Shown here one piece after another: positions 1 to 7,132 of a stretch of DNA of 13,921 nt (position 1 is the first letter of the stretch; every line of letters starts with the position of its first letter). Source of the stretch: CALGFH01 sp045807325 (GTDB taxonomy: Bacteria; Actinomycetota; CALGFH01); NCBI GenBank assembly GCA_045807325.1, contig JBJMHP010000016.1, forward strand, positions 1 through 13,921. Direction: 5' to 3'. The notes under the pieces were generated by a model, which was given only the letters and a program-made list of their open reading frames with translations, made no database searches and was not told where the DNA came from. The position numbers were made by a program, and so were the translations under genes.

Positions 1-101
1 CACCGCTTACGGCCGGTGAGGGGGTCGCGCCCGGCAAACACCTGTACTTGGAGGCCCTTGCGTCGCTTCCTGATCACGCCCGCTCCCGCTGCCGCGGTCA
101 T
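1..101 (-). CDS. Tyrosine-type phage/ICE integrase, N-terminal fragment cut by the window edge
   Basis: Reading leftwards from an ATG at 101-99, the minus strand stays open to the edge for 33 codons plus two bases. It contains the stretch IRKRRKGLQVQVFAGRDPLT followed by GRKR. This resembles the start of the N-terminal arm-type DNA-binding domain of tyrosine recombinases, where a basic 'IRKR.KG..V.V..G.DP.TGKRR' pattern is common. A GTG at 77-75 is an alternative start and has the better ribosome binding site (GGGAG five bases upstream); the ATG has GGA directly against it. The catalytic domain would lie outside the window, so family and integrity cannot be confirmed. The gene points away from the 3' end of the adjacent tRNA-Thr, starting about 84 bp beyond it, which is the usual arrangement for an element integrated at a tRNA. 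The alternative is a chance reading frame in GC-rich DNA. Confidence 0.62.
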   Translation of the reverse strand, partial: MTAAAGAGVIRKRRKGLQVQVFAGRDPLTGRKR

Positions 102-139
102 TCCTTCTGGAGCTGAAGAATGACCGCGGAATGACCGCG
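92..139. repeat. Inverted plus direct repeat cluster over the integrase start
   Basis: CGCGGTCATTC at 93-103 is the exact reverse complement of GAATGACCGCG at 118-128, and the stem grows to 12 bp if 92 and 129 are included. GAATGACCGCG is then repeated perfectly and without a gap at 129-139. There are thus three copies of one 11-bp word, two direct and one inverted, in 48 bp. The inverted copy covers the integrase ATG. The arrangement suits an operator for an element-encoded repressor or arm-type/excisionase binding sites. A transcription terminator is less likely, because the loop is 14 nt and no T-run follows. Confidence 0.75.
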
Positions 140-185
140 AGACAAGCAAGGCAAGTGCTGCAGGCCGTTGACCAGCGGTGTTGGG

Positions 186-258
186 AGCTGGCGGGGGGAC
201 TCGAACCCCCAACCTGCTGTTTACAAGACAGCTGCGCTGCCGGTTGCGCCACGCCAGC
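186..258 (-). tRNA. tRNA-Thr (anticodon UGU)
   Basis: The minus strand folds into a complete cloverleaf of 73 nt. The acceptor stem is GCTGGCG with CGCCAGC, the D stem GCGC with GCGC, and the anticodon stem GCTGT with ACAGC around the loop CTTGTAA. The variable region is AGGTT, and the T stem is GGGGG with CCCCC around TTCGAGT. The anticodon TGT (plus-strand ACA at 223-225) reads ACA threonine codons. The discriminator is T, and the next bases are CCCA, so the CCA tail is not encoded in register. It lies 21 bp after rlmB on the same strand. A TACCCT sequence 10 nt before its 5' end (269-274) could be a -10 box, but I see no -35. Its 3' end faces the integrase fragment and is the probable attachment site. 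Confidence 0.96.
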
Positions 259-279
259 GGGTGGGGAAAGGGTACGTGA

Positions 280-1242
280 TCAGGGGGGTGGAGGGGAGTG
301 GCGGCGGCGGCGGACCTCGAAGAGGGCGAGGGCTCCGGCGACGGAGGCGTTGAGGCTCTCGACGTTGCCGGACATGGGGATGCGGACGAGGGCGTCGCAG
401 GAGTCGCGGACCAGGCGGTGGAGGCCGGTGCCTTCGCTGCCGACGACGACGCAGACGGGCTCGTCGGCCAGCTGGAGGTCGAACAGGCTGTCCTCGGCGG
501 TGCCGTCGAGGCCGATGCACCAGACGCCGGCGTCGCGGAGCTGCTCGACGGCCCGGGCGAGGTTGGGGACCTCGGCGACCGGGAGGTGCTCGAGGGCGCC
601 GGCGGAGGTCTTGACGGCGACGGCGGACAGGGGGGCGCTGCGGTGGCGGGGGACGACCAGGCCGTGGCAACCGGCGGCCTCGGCGCTGCGGGCCAGGGCG
701 CCCAGGTTGTGGGGGTCTTCGACGCCGTCGAGGGCGAGGAAGAAGGGGGGCTCGCGGCCGGCCAGGGGAACGGCCAGGAGCTCGGCCAGCTCGATCGGCT
801 GGATCGGGGCCACGACGGCCAGGACGCCCTGGTGGGCGCCGCTGCGGGCCTCGGCGTCGATCACCGAGCGGGGAACGGTCTGGACCTCGACCCCGCGGCG
901 CTGGGCCAGGTCGAGCAGCTCGCCCAGGGCGGCCCGGCCGGCGCCGGAGGCGAGCAGGATCCTGTCCATGGGCCGGCCGGCCCGCAACGCCTCGACGACC
1001 GGGCGGCGGCCCTCGATCAGGGTCCGGCCCTGCCCTGGGCGGGCCGCCTGCCTGGCCGCCTCGAGCTGGTCGCGGCGGCGGGACTGCTTGGCCTTGCGGG
1101 CGCCGGAGCGGGCGCCGGCGCCGCCGCGGCGCTTCTCGGAGGGGGCCTGGGGGCGGCGGACCTCTCCCCCGCCGTCGCGCTCCCGGCTGCCGCGGCCGTG
1201 GCGGCGGGGGCCGCGGCCGTCGCCTACAGGGCGAGGTGCCAT
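280..1242 (-). CDS. rlmB: 23S rRNA (guanosine-2'-O-)-methyltransferase, SpoU/TrmH family
   Basis: This 320-residue protein is a SAM-dependent ribose methyltransferase of the SPOUT class, expected to methylate a guanosine of 23S rRNA. Residues 1-70 are a basic, low-complexity tail rich in Arg, Gly and Lys, as in many actinobacterial members. Residues 73-145 form the L30e-like substrate-binding domain ('LIEGRRPVVEALRAGR'). The catalytic SPOUT domain carries motif 1 (DPHNLGALARSAEAAG, 176-191, with the catalytic Arg), motif 2 (VVVGSEGTGL, 265-274) and motif 3 (IPMSGNVESLNASVAG, 288-303). The chosen ATG lies inside the end of cysS, giving a 19-bp overlap and probable translational coupling. No strong ribosome binding site is visible, and no later start is in frame before the catalytic part. 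The open frame continues far upstream through cysS, but that part is only a shadow. The exact target nucleotide is inferred from the family. Confidence 0.93.
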   Translation of the reverse strand: MAPRPVGDGRGPRRHGRGSRERDGGGEVRRPQAPSEKRRGGAGARSGARKAKQSRRRDQLEAARQAARPGQGRTLIEGRRPVVEALRAGRPMDRILLASGAGRAALGELLDLAQRRGVEVQTVPRSVIDAEARSGAHQGVLAVVAPIQPIELAELLAVPLAGREPPFFLALDGVEDPHNLGALARSAEAAGCHGLVVPRHRSAPLSAVAVKTSAGALEHLPVAEVPNLARAVEQLRDAGVWCIGLDGTAEDSLFDLQLADEPVCVVVGSEGTGLHRLVRDSCDALVRIPMSGNVESLNASVAGALALFEVRRRRHSPPPP

Positions 1243-2654
1243 CGGGGGCCGCCGGGGCGGTCCTCGACCCGGATGCCGGCGGCGGCCAGGCGGTCGCGGA
1301 TGGCGTCGGCGACGGCGAAGTCGCGGGCCGCCCGGGCCCGCTCGCGCAGGTCGAGGAGCAGGTCCAGGACCGGCCGGAAGGCCGCCGGGTCGGGCAGGTC
1401 GTCGAGGGGGGTGAAGCCGAGCCGGCCGGCCAGGGCGAGGAAGGTGGCGAACCGGCCCCGCAGGTCCTCGGCCACCGAGGTGTCGCCCTGCTCCAGCTTG
1501 ACGATCAGCGGGTTGGCCTCGGCGACCAGGTCGAACAGCACGGCCAGGGCGGCCGGGACGTTGAGGTCGTCGTCGAGGGCGGCCTGGAACCGGCTCCGCC
1601 ACCCGGCCGGGTCCACAAGCTCCTCGTCGGCCGCGGGCACCGCCGGCTCGCCGCCGGGGAGGCTCAGGGCCCGGGCGGCGTTGGTGGCGAAGGTGGCCAG
1701 GCGGTCGTAGCTGGCCGCCGCGTCGGCGATGACCTCGTCGGAGAACTCGAGCGGGCTGCGGTAGTGGGCGCCGAGGAGGGCGTAGCGCAGAACCACACCG
1801 CGGTGGCGGCGCAGAAGCTCCCGCGGGCTGACCACGTTGCCGACCGACTTGGCCATCTTCTCGCCCCTGACCTCCAGGAAGGCGTTGTGGAGCCAGTAGC
1901 GGGCGAACGGCTCGCCGGTGGCCGCCTCGGACTGGGCGATCTCGTTCTCGTGGTGGGGGAAGATGAGGTCCTCGCCGCCGCCGTGGATGTCGAAGCCGCG
2001 GCCCAGGTACCGGCCGGCCATGGCCGAGCACTCGATGTGCCAGCCGGGCCGGCCCGGGCCCCAGGGCGAGTCCCAGGTCGGCTCGCCGGGCTTGGCCCCC
2101 TTCCAGAGGGCGAAGTCGAGCGGGTCGCGCTTGTCCGGGTTGACCTCGACCCGGGCGCCGGCCAGGAGCTCGGTCGGGTCGCGGCCGGACAGCTTGCCGT
2201 ACTCGGGCCACTTGCCGACGGCGAAGTAGACGTCGCCGGCCGCCTGGTAGGCCACCCCGGCCGCCAGCAGCCGGGCGATCAGGGCCAGCATCTCCGGGAT
2301 GTGCCCGCTGGCCCTTGGTGCGATGTCCGGCGGGAGCACGCCAAGGGCGGCGGTGATCTCCTCGAAGACCCGCGTCCAGTGCTCGGCCACGACGAAGGCC
2401 CGCAGCGGGTCGTGGCCGGCGGCGTTGATGATCTTGTCGTCGACGTCGGTGTAGTTGCGGACCAGCAGGACGTCGTAGCCGGAGGCGGTCAGGTGCCGGC
2501 GGAGCACGTCGAAGACGACCACCGGCCGGAGGTTGCCGATGTGGGGCTCGCCGTAGACGGTGGGGCCGCACAGGTAGATCCCGACCCGGCCAGGGTCGCG
2601 GGGCACGAACGGCTCCTTGCGCCTGGTCAGGGTGTTCTGGAACTGCAGGGCCAC
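1224..2654 (-). CDS. cysS: Cysteinyl-tRNA synthetase
   Basis: This class I aminoacyl-tRNA synthetase of 476 residues charges tRNA-Cys. The Rossmann-fold signature is HIGN at 38-41, and the second signature is KMAKS at 266-270. The zinc site that selects cysteine is visible as Cys29 (IYLCGPTVY), Cys209 (WHIECSAM) and the HHENE stretch at 234-238. The C-terminal third holds the helical DALR-type tRNA-binding region and a short tail. The length is close to the usual 460-480. The start is GTG, with GGAG about 10 nt upstream. The gene follows ispF after 42 bp and overlaps rlmB by 19 bp. A role in mycothiol synthesis (MshC is a paralogue) is less likely, because the full tRNA-synthetase architecture and the ispDF-cysS-rlmB context are present. 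Confidence 0.97.
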   Translation of the reverse strand: MALQFQNTLTRRKEPFVPRDPGRVGIYLCGPTVYGEPHIGNLRPVVVFDVLRRHLTASGYDVLLVRNYTDVDDKIINAAGHDPLRAFVVAEHWTRVFEEITAALGVLPPDIAPRASGHIPEMLALIARLLAAGVAYQAAGDVYFAVGKWPEYGKLSGRDPTELLAGARVEVNPDKRDPLDFALWKGAKPGEPTWDSPWGPGRPGWHIECSAMAGRYLGRGFDIHGGGEDLIFPHHENEIAQSEAATGEPFARYWLHNAFLEVRGEKMAKSVGNVVSPRELLRRHRGVVLRYALLGAHYRSPLEFSDEVIADAAASYDRLATFATNAARALSLPGGEPAVPAADEELVDPAGWRSRFQAALDDDLNVPAALAVLFDLVAEANPLIVKLEQGDTSVAEDLRGRFATFLALAGRLGFTPLDDLPDPAAFRPVLDLLLDLRERARAARDFAVADAIRDRLAAAGIRVEDRPGGPRWHLAL

Positions 2655-2696
2655 GCTGGTTCGGCTCCAGGTCGGGAACGGCGGCGAACTCGTATC

Positions 2697-3197
2697 CTAC
2701 CCGCGTCCCGGCTGCTCAGCGGCCAGGCAGACGGCGGTGGCGGCGATCCCCTCGCCCCGGCCGGCGAAGCCGAGGCCGTCGCTGGCCTTGGCCGTGACCC
2801 GGACCTGGGCCGGGTCCAGGCCGAGGGCGGCGGCCAGGTTGGCCGCCATGGTCGGGGTGAGGTGGCCGAGGCGGGGCCGGTCGCAGAGCACGGCCACGTC
2901 CAGGTTGACCGGGCGCCAGCCGGCGGCCGCGACCAGCCCGGCCACCGTCCGGCACAGCTCCAGGCTGGCGACGCCCTTCCAGCGCTGGTCGTCGGAGGGG
3001 AAGTGGTGGCCCAGGTCGGGCAGGCCCGCCGCCCCGAGCACGGCGTCGCAGGCCGCGTGGGCGACCACGTCGCCGTCGGAGTGGCCGTCCAGGCCGAGCT
3101 CGAACGGGACCGTCACCCCGCCAAGGACCAGCGGCCGCCCGGCGACCAGCGGGTGGGCGTCGACGCCCTGGCCGACCCGCAGCGGCGGCAGGGTCAC
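2697..3197 (-). CDS. ispF: 2-C-methyl-D-erythritol 2,4-cyclodiphosphate synthase
   Basis: IspF converts CDP-ME 2-phosphate to MEcPP with release of CMP, the fifth step of the MEP isoprenoid pathway. The protein is 166 residues, the normal size. It has the N-terminal metal-binding pattern GQGVDAH (Asp13, His15) and the LDGHSDGDVVAHA segment, with the third metal ligand His47. The CDP-binding C-terminus reads VRVTAKASDGLGFAGRGEGIAA. I chose the GTG at 3197-3195, which shares GTGA with the ispD stop codon and has GGAGG upstream. An open frame reaches 3230, but residues there are not family-like. Known IspF enzymes are homotrimers. The gene lies directly after ispD, its pathway partner two steps earlier. 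IspE, the enzyme between them, is not in the window. Confidence 0.96.
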   Translation of the reverse strand: MTLPPLRVGQGVDAHPLVAGRPLVLGGVTVPFELGLDGHSDGDVVAHAACDAVLGAAGLPDLGHHFPSDDQRWKGVASLELCRTVAGLVAAAGWRPVNLDVAVLCDRPRLGHLTPTMAANLAAALGLDPAQVRVTAKASDGLGFAGRGEGIAATAVCLAAEQPGRG

Positions 3198-3943
3198 GGC
3201 TCCGCCCGGTCCTCCGGGCCATCCGCCCACGGGCTCCCCGGGCCCGGCCCGGCCCGGCCGCGGCGGGCCAGCAGCTCCTCGGCCAGGGCCAGGTCGAGCG
3301 GGGTGGTCACCTTGAGGTTCTCGGGGTCGCCGGGCACGACCTGGACCGGGTGGCCGGCCAGCTCGACCAGGGCGACCTCGTCGGGCGCCTCGACCAGGTC
3401 GCGATGGGCCCGGGCCAGCCGGTGCGCCTCCTCCAGCACCGCGCGCACGAACAGCTGGGGGGTCTGCCGGGCCCGCAGCAGGTCGCGGTCGACGATGCCG
3501 GTGGAGCGCCTGGCGGCGTCGACCCCGCGGATGGTGTCGGTCACCGGCACCCCAGGGACGACCCCGGCCGCCCCCGTCTCCAGCAGCAGCCCGAGCATGC
3601 GGTCGACCGCGCCCGGGCCGACCAGAGGCCGGGCGGCGTCGTGGACGGCGACGTACCGCGGCCCCGGGGGCAGCGCCCGCAGGCCCGCGGCCACGCTGGC
3701 CTGGCGGGTCGGCCCGCCGCCGACCAGGGCGGTCACCTTGGCGAAGCCCTCCTCGGCGAGCAGCTTGGCGGTGGCCTCCAGCGCCTCGGGGTGGCCGACC
3801 ACCACCACCGCGGCCGTGCAGCGGTTGGCCTCCAGCGCCTCCAGGGCGTGGGCCAGCAGGGCCCGGCCGGCCAGGGGGACCAGCGCCTTGACGCCGCCGC
3901 CGAGGCGGCGGCCCACGCCGGCGGCGGGCACGATCACGCCCAC
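3194..3943 (-). CDS. ispD: 2-C-methyl-D-erythritol 4-phosphate cytidylyltransferase
   Basis: IspD joins CTP and MEP to give CDP-ME, the third step of the MEP pathway. In the 249-residue product, the nucleotide-binding P-loop is PAAGVGRRLGG (6-16), followed by Lys19 at the usual catalytic Lys position. The loop normally reads PKQ, whereas here it reads VKALVPL. VHDAARP at 100-106 carries the metal-binding Asp. RQTPQLF at 159-165 and ENLKVTTPLDLALAEE from 208, with Lys211, are typical of the family. The last 20 residues are rich in Pro and Gly and extend past the usual end. The start is a GTG 41 bp after carD; a second GTG two codons downstream is possible, and neither has a strong ribosome binding site. 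The stop overlaps the ispF start by 4 bp. Confidence 0.95.
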   Translation of the reverse strand: MGVIVPAAGVGRRLGGGVKALVPLAGRALLAHALEALEANRCTAAVVVVGHPEALEATAKLLAEEGFAKVTALVGGGPTRQASVAAGLRALPPGPRYVAVHDAARPLVGPGAVDRMLGLLLETGAAGVVPGVPVTDTIRGVDAARRSTGIVDRDLLRARQTPQLFVRAVLEEAHRLARAHRDLVEAPDEVALVELAGHPVQVVPGDPENLKVTTPLDLALAEELLARRGRAGPGPGSPWADGPEDRAEP

Positions 3944-3984
3944 CGCCGGTGGAGCGGTGGGCGTGGGGGAAGGGTCGGGCCTGG

Positions 3985-4464
3985 CTACGACTCGAGCGCC
4001 TCGTCGACGAGCAGGGCGGCCTTGTCCTCGTCGCAGTGGCAGGCGAGCACCAGCTCGGACACGAGGATCTGGCGGGACCGCTGGAGCATGCGCTTCTCGC
4101 CGGCCGACAGGCCCTTCTCGCGGTCGCGGACGGTGAGGTCGCGGACGACCTCGGCGACCTGGAAGATGTCGCCGGACTGGAGGCGCTCGATGTTGCCCTT
4201 GAAGCGGCGGCTCCAGTTGCCCTGGGTCGAGGACTCCCCGGTGCGCAGGATCTCGAAGACGCCGTCGACGTCGTCGGAGCTGCAGACCTCGCGGATGCCG
4301 ACCTCCTGGCAGTTGTCGCGAGGCACCATGAGGGTCAGGTCGCCATATGTCAGCTTGAGGACCAGGTACTCCCTGGTCTCGCCGCCTACCTCACGATCCT
4401 GCAGGCCCTCGATCACAGCGGCCCCATGCTGTGGGTAGATGACGCTGTCGCCGACCTTGAACAT
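3985..4464 (-). CDS. carD: CarD-family RNA polymerase-binding transcription factor
   Basis: CarD binds the beta subunit of RNA polymerase at promoters and stabilises open complexes, notably at rRNA promoters. The protein of about 159 residues has the N-terminal Tudor-like RNAP-interaction domain (FKVGDSVIYPQHGAAVIEG, then YLVLKLTYGDLTLMVP) and the helical C-terminal DNA-binding domain. The latter includes NWSRRFKGNIERLQSGD and EKGLSAGEKRMLQRSRQIL, near-identical in style to mycobacterial CarD. The minus-strand sequence before the start is AAGGGG, TTC, GTG, CGT, ATG. The ATG at 4464 is nine bases from AAGGGG and gives the family-like beginning MFKVGD. The GTG at 4470 would add two residues and is possible. 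The gene heads an apparent carD-ispD-ispF-cysS-rlmB run, with its own promoter candidate upstream. Confidence 0.95.
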   Translation of the reverse strand: MFKVGDSVIYPQHGAAVIEGLQDREVGGETREYLVLKLTYGDLTLMVPRDNCQEVGIREVCSSDDVDGVFEILRTGESSTQGNWSRRFKGNIERLQSGDIFQVAEVVRDLTVRDREKGLSAGEKRMLQRSRQILVSELVLACHCDEDKAALLVDEALES

Positions 4465-4500
4465 ACGCACGAACCCCTTCCCTCGGACGGAACACTAAAC

Positions 4501-4530
4501 AGGATAACATTCCCGAGGAGTTACGTACAA
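4501..4530 (-). promoter_or_regulatory. Candidate promoter of carD
   Basis: In the AT-richer 106-bp gap between disA and carD, the minus strand has TTGTAC (4530-4525) and TATCCT (4506-4501) separated by 18 bp. This gives three and four matches to the -35 and -10 consensus. The predicted transcription start is about 30 nt before the carD ATG, leaving room for the AAGGGG ribosome binding site. The call is weak at the -35. A separate carD promoter is common in actinobacteria, and read-through from radA-disA remains possible. Confidence 0.4.
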
Positions 4531-4570
4531 ACGAAGCCGCAGGTAGATGGCCTGTTTGCCGTAGGTCGGG

Positions 4571-5644
4571 TCACCCATCGCCGTCGGGCCGGGTGCCGTC
4601 GGCGAGGCGCTTGAGCCCCTCGCGCAGCAGGCGGGCCCGCGGGGCGCCCACCCCCTCGACCTCCTCCAGGTCCTCCGGCCCGACGGCCAGGATGACCCTG
4701 AGCGCGCCGAAGCGCTCCACCACCCGGTCCACCACGGACGGTGGCAGCTCCGGCACCCGGGCGAGCAGGCGGTAGCCGCGCGAGCTCTGGATGCTGGTGT
4801 CCAGCGCCTCGGGGTCGCCGGTGAGGTCGATCGCCTTGGCCACGGCGGCCGTGTCCGACAGCTCCTCAGGGGTGAGGCGGCCCAGCTCGGCCAGGACGCC
4901 GGCCACCTCCCAGCCGGGGCGTTCGCGCAGGTGGTCGCGGACGGCCAGCCGCTCCTCGTCGTCCACGCCGGCGCTCTGCTCCTCCAGCTGGAGCCGGAGC
5001 AGGCGGCCCTCGCTGCCCAGCTCGGCCACGTGCTGCTCGAGCTCGCGGGCCACCCTGCGCACCAGCTCGGCCCGGCCGAGCAGGGTCAGCACGTCCCGCA
5101 GGGTCGCCCGGCCGTGGAGCTCGCGGGCGTCGAGGGTGGCGCTGGCCTCGTCGAAGCGGGCCCGGTAGTGCTGGAGGGTGGCCACCGCCTGGTTGGCCCG
5201 CGACAGCACCGAGCCGACCTCCTCCAGCACGTGGCGCCAGTCCTCGACATACAGGGTGATGGTGTGCATGGAGTGGGACACCGAGATCACCGGCACCCCG
5301 GCCTGCCTGGCCACCCGCTCGGCGGTGCGGTGGCGGGTGCCGGTCTCGACGGTGGCCATGGCCGGGTCGGGCATCAGGTGGACGTTGGCCCAGAGGATGC
5401 GGCTGGCCGTCTCGTCCAGCACCAGGGCCCCGTCCATCTTGGCCAGCTCGGAGAGGCGCTGGGCGGTGACCGGCACGGCGATCTGGAACCCGCCGGTGAA
5501 CAGGGCCTCGACCTGGGGTGGGGAGCCGAGCACGATCAGGGCCCCGGTGTTGGCCCGTAGGATCCGCTCCAGCCCGGGCCGCAGGGCCGTGCCCGGGGCG
5601 ACCTGGCGCAGCACCTCGAGCAGGCGGTCGTCCATGCTGTTCAC
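4571..5644 (-). CDS. disA: DNA integrity scanning diadenylate cyclase DisA
   Basis: DisA condenses two ATP into the second messenger c-di-AMP and lowers this activity when it meets branched DNA such as Holliday junctions. The 357-residue protein has the complete three-part architecture. The N-terminal DAC domain carries the catalytic motif DGA (71-73) in KMDGALVLDE and the RHR motif (104-106) in GTRHRTAERVA. A helical spine follows from about 140 to 280. The C-terminal helix-hairpin-helix domain reads VERFGALRVILAV and VEGVGAPRARLLREGLKRL. All key residues are present, so it should be active. The start is a GTG that shares GTGA with the radA stop; an ATG three codons on is an alternative. The pairing with radA fits published work, as I recall it, that RadA restrains DisA in mycobacteria and Bacillus. 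A carD promoter probably follows the gene. Confidence 0.97.
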   Translation of the reverse strand: MNSMDDRLLEVLRQVAPGTALRPGLERILRANTGALIVLGSPPQVEALFTGGFQIAVPVTAQRLSELAKMDGALVLDETASRILWANVHLMPDPAMATVETGTRHRTAERVARQAGVPVISVSHSMHTITLYVEDWRHVLEEVGSVLSRANQAVATLQHYRARFDEASATLDARELHGRATLRDVLTLLGRAELVRRVARELEQHVAELGSEGRLLRLQLEEQSAGVDDEERLAVRDHLRERPGWEVAGVLAELGRLTPEELSDTAAVAKAIDLTGDPEALDTSIQSSRGYRLLARVPELPPSVVDRVVERFGALRVILAVGPEDLEEVEGVGAPRARLLREGLKRLADGTRPDGDG

Positions 5645-7032
5645 CGCACCACCCCCATCCGGGGCCGGGGCGGGGCCGGGGCAAGGACCGACAGCGACTC
5701 GGCGACCGACTCGACCGGGTCGAGCTCGATCTCGGCCGCGGCCCTGGCGGCGTCAGGGAGGCCGGTGGCCGGGACGAGGGCGCGGCGGAAGCCGAGCCGG
5801 GCGGCCTCGGCCAGGCGGCGCGGCAGCTGGGGCACCGGGCGGACCTCGCCGCCCAGGCCGACCTCGCCGAAGGTGACCAGGTCGGCCGGGACCTGCCGGT
5901 CACGGGCGGCTGAGGCCAGGGCCAGACAGACGGCCAGGTCGGCGGCGGGCTCGGTGATCCGGACGCCGCCGGCGGTGGCGGCGAACACGTCGTGGCCGGC
6001 CAGGCCGATCCGGGCCCGCCGGTCGAGCACGGCGACCAGGATGGCCAGCCGGGCCGCGTCCAGGCCCTGGGCGGTGCGCCGGGGCACGGCCACCCCGGTG
6101 GGCACGACCAGGGCCTGGACCTCGGTGACCAGCGGCCGCCGGCCCTCGAGGCTGACCGTGCAGGCCACCCCCGGCACCCCGGCCGAGCGGGCCGACAGGA
6201 ACAGCCGCGAGGGGTCGACCAGCGGCTCCAGGCCGGCCTCGGTCATCTCGAAGCAGCCGACCTCATAGGCCGGGCCGAAGCGGTTCTTGGTGCAGCGGAC
6301 CAGGCGCAGGGCGTGGTGCTGGTCGCCCTCGAAGTTGAGGACCACGTCGACCAGGTGCTCCAGGGTCTTGGGGCCGGCGACGGCGCCCTCCTTGGTGACC
6401 TGGCCGACCAGGAAGGTGGCGATGGAGCGCTCCTTGGCCAGCCGCACCAGCTGGGCCGCGACCTCGCGGACCTGGCCGACGCCGCCGGGGGCGCCGGCCA
6501 GCTCGGGGTCGGCCACGGTCTGGACCGAGTCGACCACGACCACGGTCGGCCGGACCTGCTCGACCAGGCTGCGGACGGCCCCCAGGTCGGTCTCGGCGGC
6601 CAGCAGCAGCCCCGGATGCAGGGCGTCCAGGCGCTCGGCCCGCAGCCGGACCTGCTCGCGGGATTCCTCGGCGCACACGTACAGCACCGGGCCGTCGGCG
6701 GCGAGGCCGGCCAGGACGCCGAGCAGCAGGGTCGACTTGCCGATGCCGGGCTCGCCGGCCAGCAGGACCACCGAGCCGGCGACCAGGCCGCCGCCCAGGA
6801 CCCGGTCGAGCTCGTCGACGCCGGTGGGCCGGTGGGCTCCCGTCTGGGCGGCCACGTCGGTGATCGGGACCGGGGCGGCCACCGGGCCCGAGGGCCTGGC
6901 CGCGCCGGACCGCTCCACCACCTCCTCGACCAGGCTGTTCCAGGCGCCACAGGTGGGGCAGCGGCCGACCCAGCGCGGGCTGGCGGCCCCGCACTCGGTG
7001 CAGGCATAGGTCGTCCGGACTGTCCTGGCCAT
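5641..7032 (-). CDS. radA: DNA repair protein RadA (Sms)
   Basis: RadA is a RecA-like, DnaB-related ATPase that helps branch migration and recombination intermediate processing. The 463-residue product starts with a four-cysteine zinc finger (Cys11, Cys14, Cys25, Cys28; TYACTECG and GRCPTCG). The ATPase core has Walker A GEPGIGKST (93-101), a Walker B strand VVVVDS (164-169), and the RadA-specific KNRFG motif (249-253) that separates it from RecA. The C-terminal third is the Lon-protease-like domain, without an evident catalytic Ser/Lys pair, as expected for RadA. The ATG at 7032 gives the standard N-terminus; the ribosome binding site is weak. The stop overlaps the disA start by 4 bp. The gene is divergent from a DUF2087 regulator, with a candidate DNA-damage promoter about 95-125 bp upstream. 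Confidence 0.97.
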   Translation of the reverse strand: MARTVRTTYACTECGAASPRWVGRCPTCGAWNSLVEEVVERSGAARPSGPVAAPVPITDVAAQTGAHRPTGVDELDRVLGGGLVAGSVVLLAGEPGIGKSTLLLGVLAGLAADGPVLYVCAEESREQVRLRAERLDALHPGLLLAAETDLGAVRSLVEQVRPTVVVVDSVQTVADPELAGAPGGVGQVREVAAQLVRLAKERSIATFLVGQVTKEGAVAGPKTLEHLVDVVLNFEGDQHHALRLVRCTKNRFGPAYEVGCFEMTEAGLEPLVDPSRLFLSARSAGVPGVACTVSLEGRRPLVTEVQALVVPTGVAVPRRTAQGLDAARLAILVAVLDRRARIGLAGHDVFAATAGGVRITEPAADLAVCLALASAARDRQVPADLVTFGEVGLGGEVRPVPQLPRRLAEAARLGFRRALVPATGLPDAARAAAEIELDPVESVAESLSVLAPAPPRPRMGVVR

Positions 7033-7102
7033 GCTGATCCGATCGCCCCCGCGTCAGGGCCGGGCGGGCGGCCCGGGCCGGCGCGCCCCATGCCCGCCGG
7101 CC

Positions 7103-7120
7103 GGATGCCGACAGGCATCC
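7103..7120. repeat. Perfect 7-bp hairpin in the radA leader region
   Basis: GGATGCC (7103-7109) and GGCATCC (7114-7120) are exact reverse complements around the loop GACA. If radA starts transcription near 7126, this hairpin sits at the very 5' end of its mRNA. There it could stabilise the transcript or act as a protein binding site. No T-run follows on either strand, so it is not an intrinsic terminator. It could equally be an operator for either divergent gene. Confidence 0.6.
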
Positions 7121-7132
7121 TCACCAGGCGAA

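Noticed and set aside
7..252. 81-codon minus-strand frame across the tRNA and the integrase region
   Set aside because: It reads through the tRNA gene and is in a different phase from the integrase-like frame. Its sequence is not protein-like.
1236..4136. 966-codon plus-strand open frame antisense to cysS, ispF and ispD
   Set aside because: It is a shadow of GC-rich minus-strand genes, rich in Gly, Val, Ala and Gln, with no domain. The minus strand encodes clear enzymes over the same bases.
4481..4518. Arms CCTCGG and CCGAGG flanking the carD -10 candidate
   Set aside because: Six-base arms 26 bp apart are expected by chance in GC-rich DNA, and no second site supports an operator.
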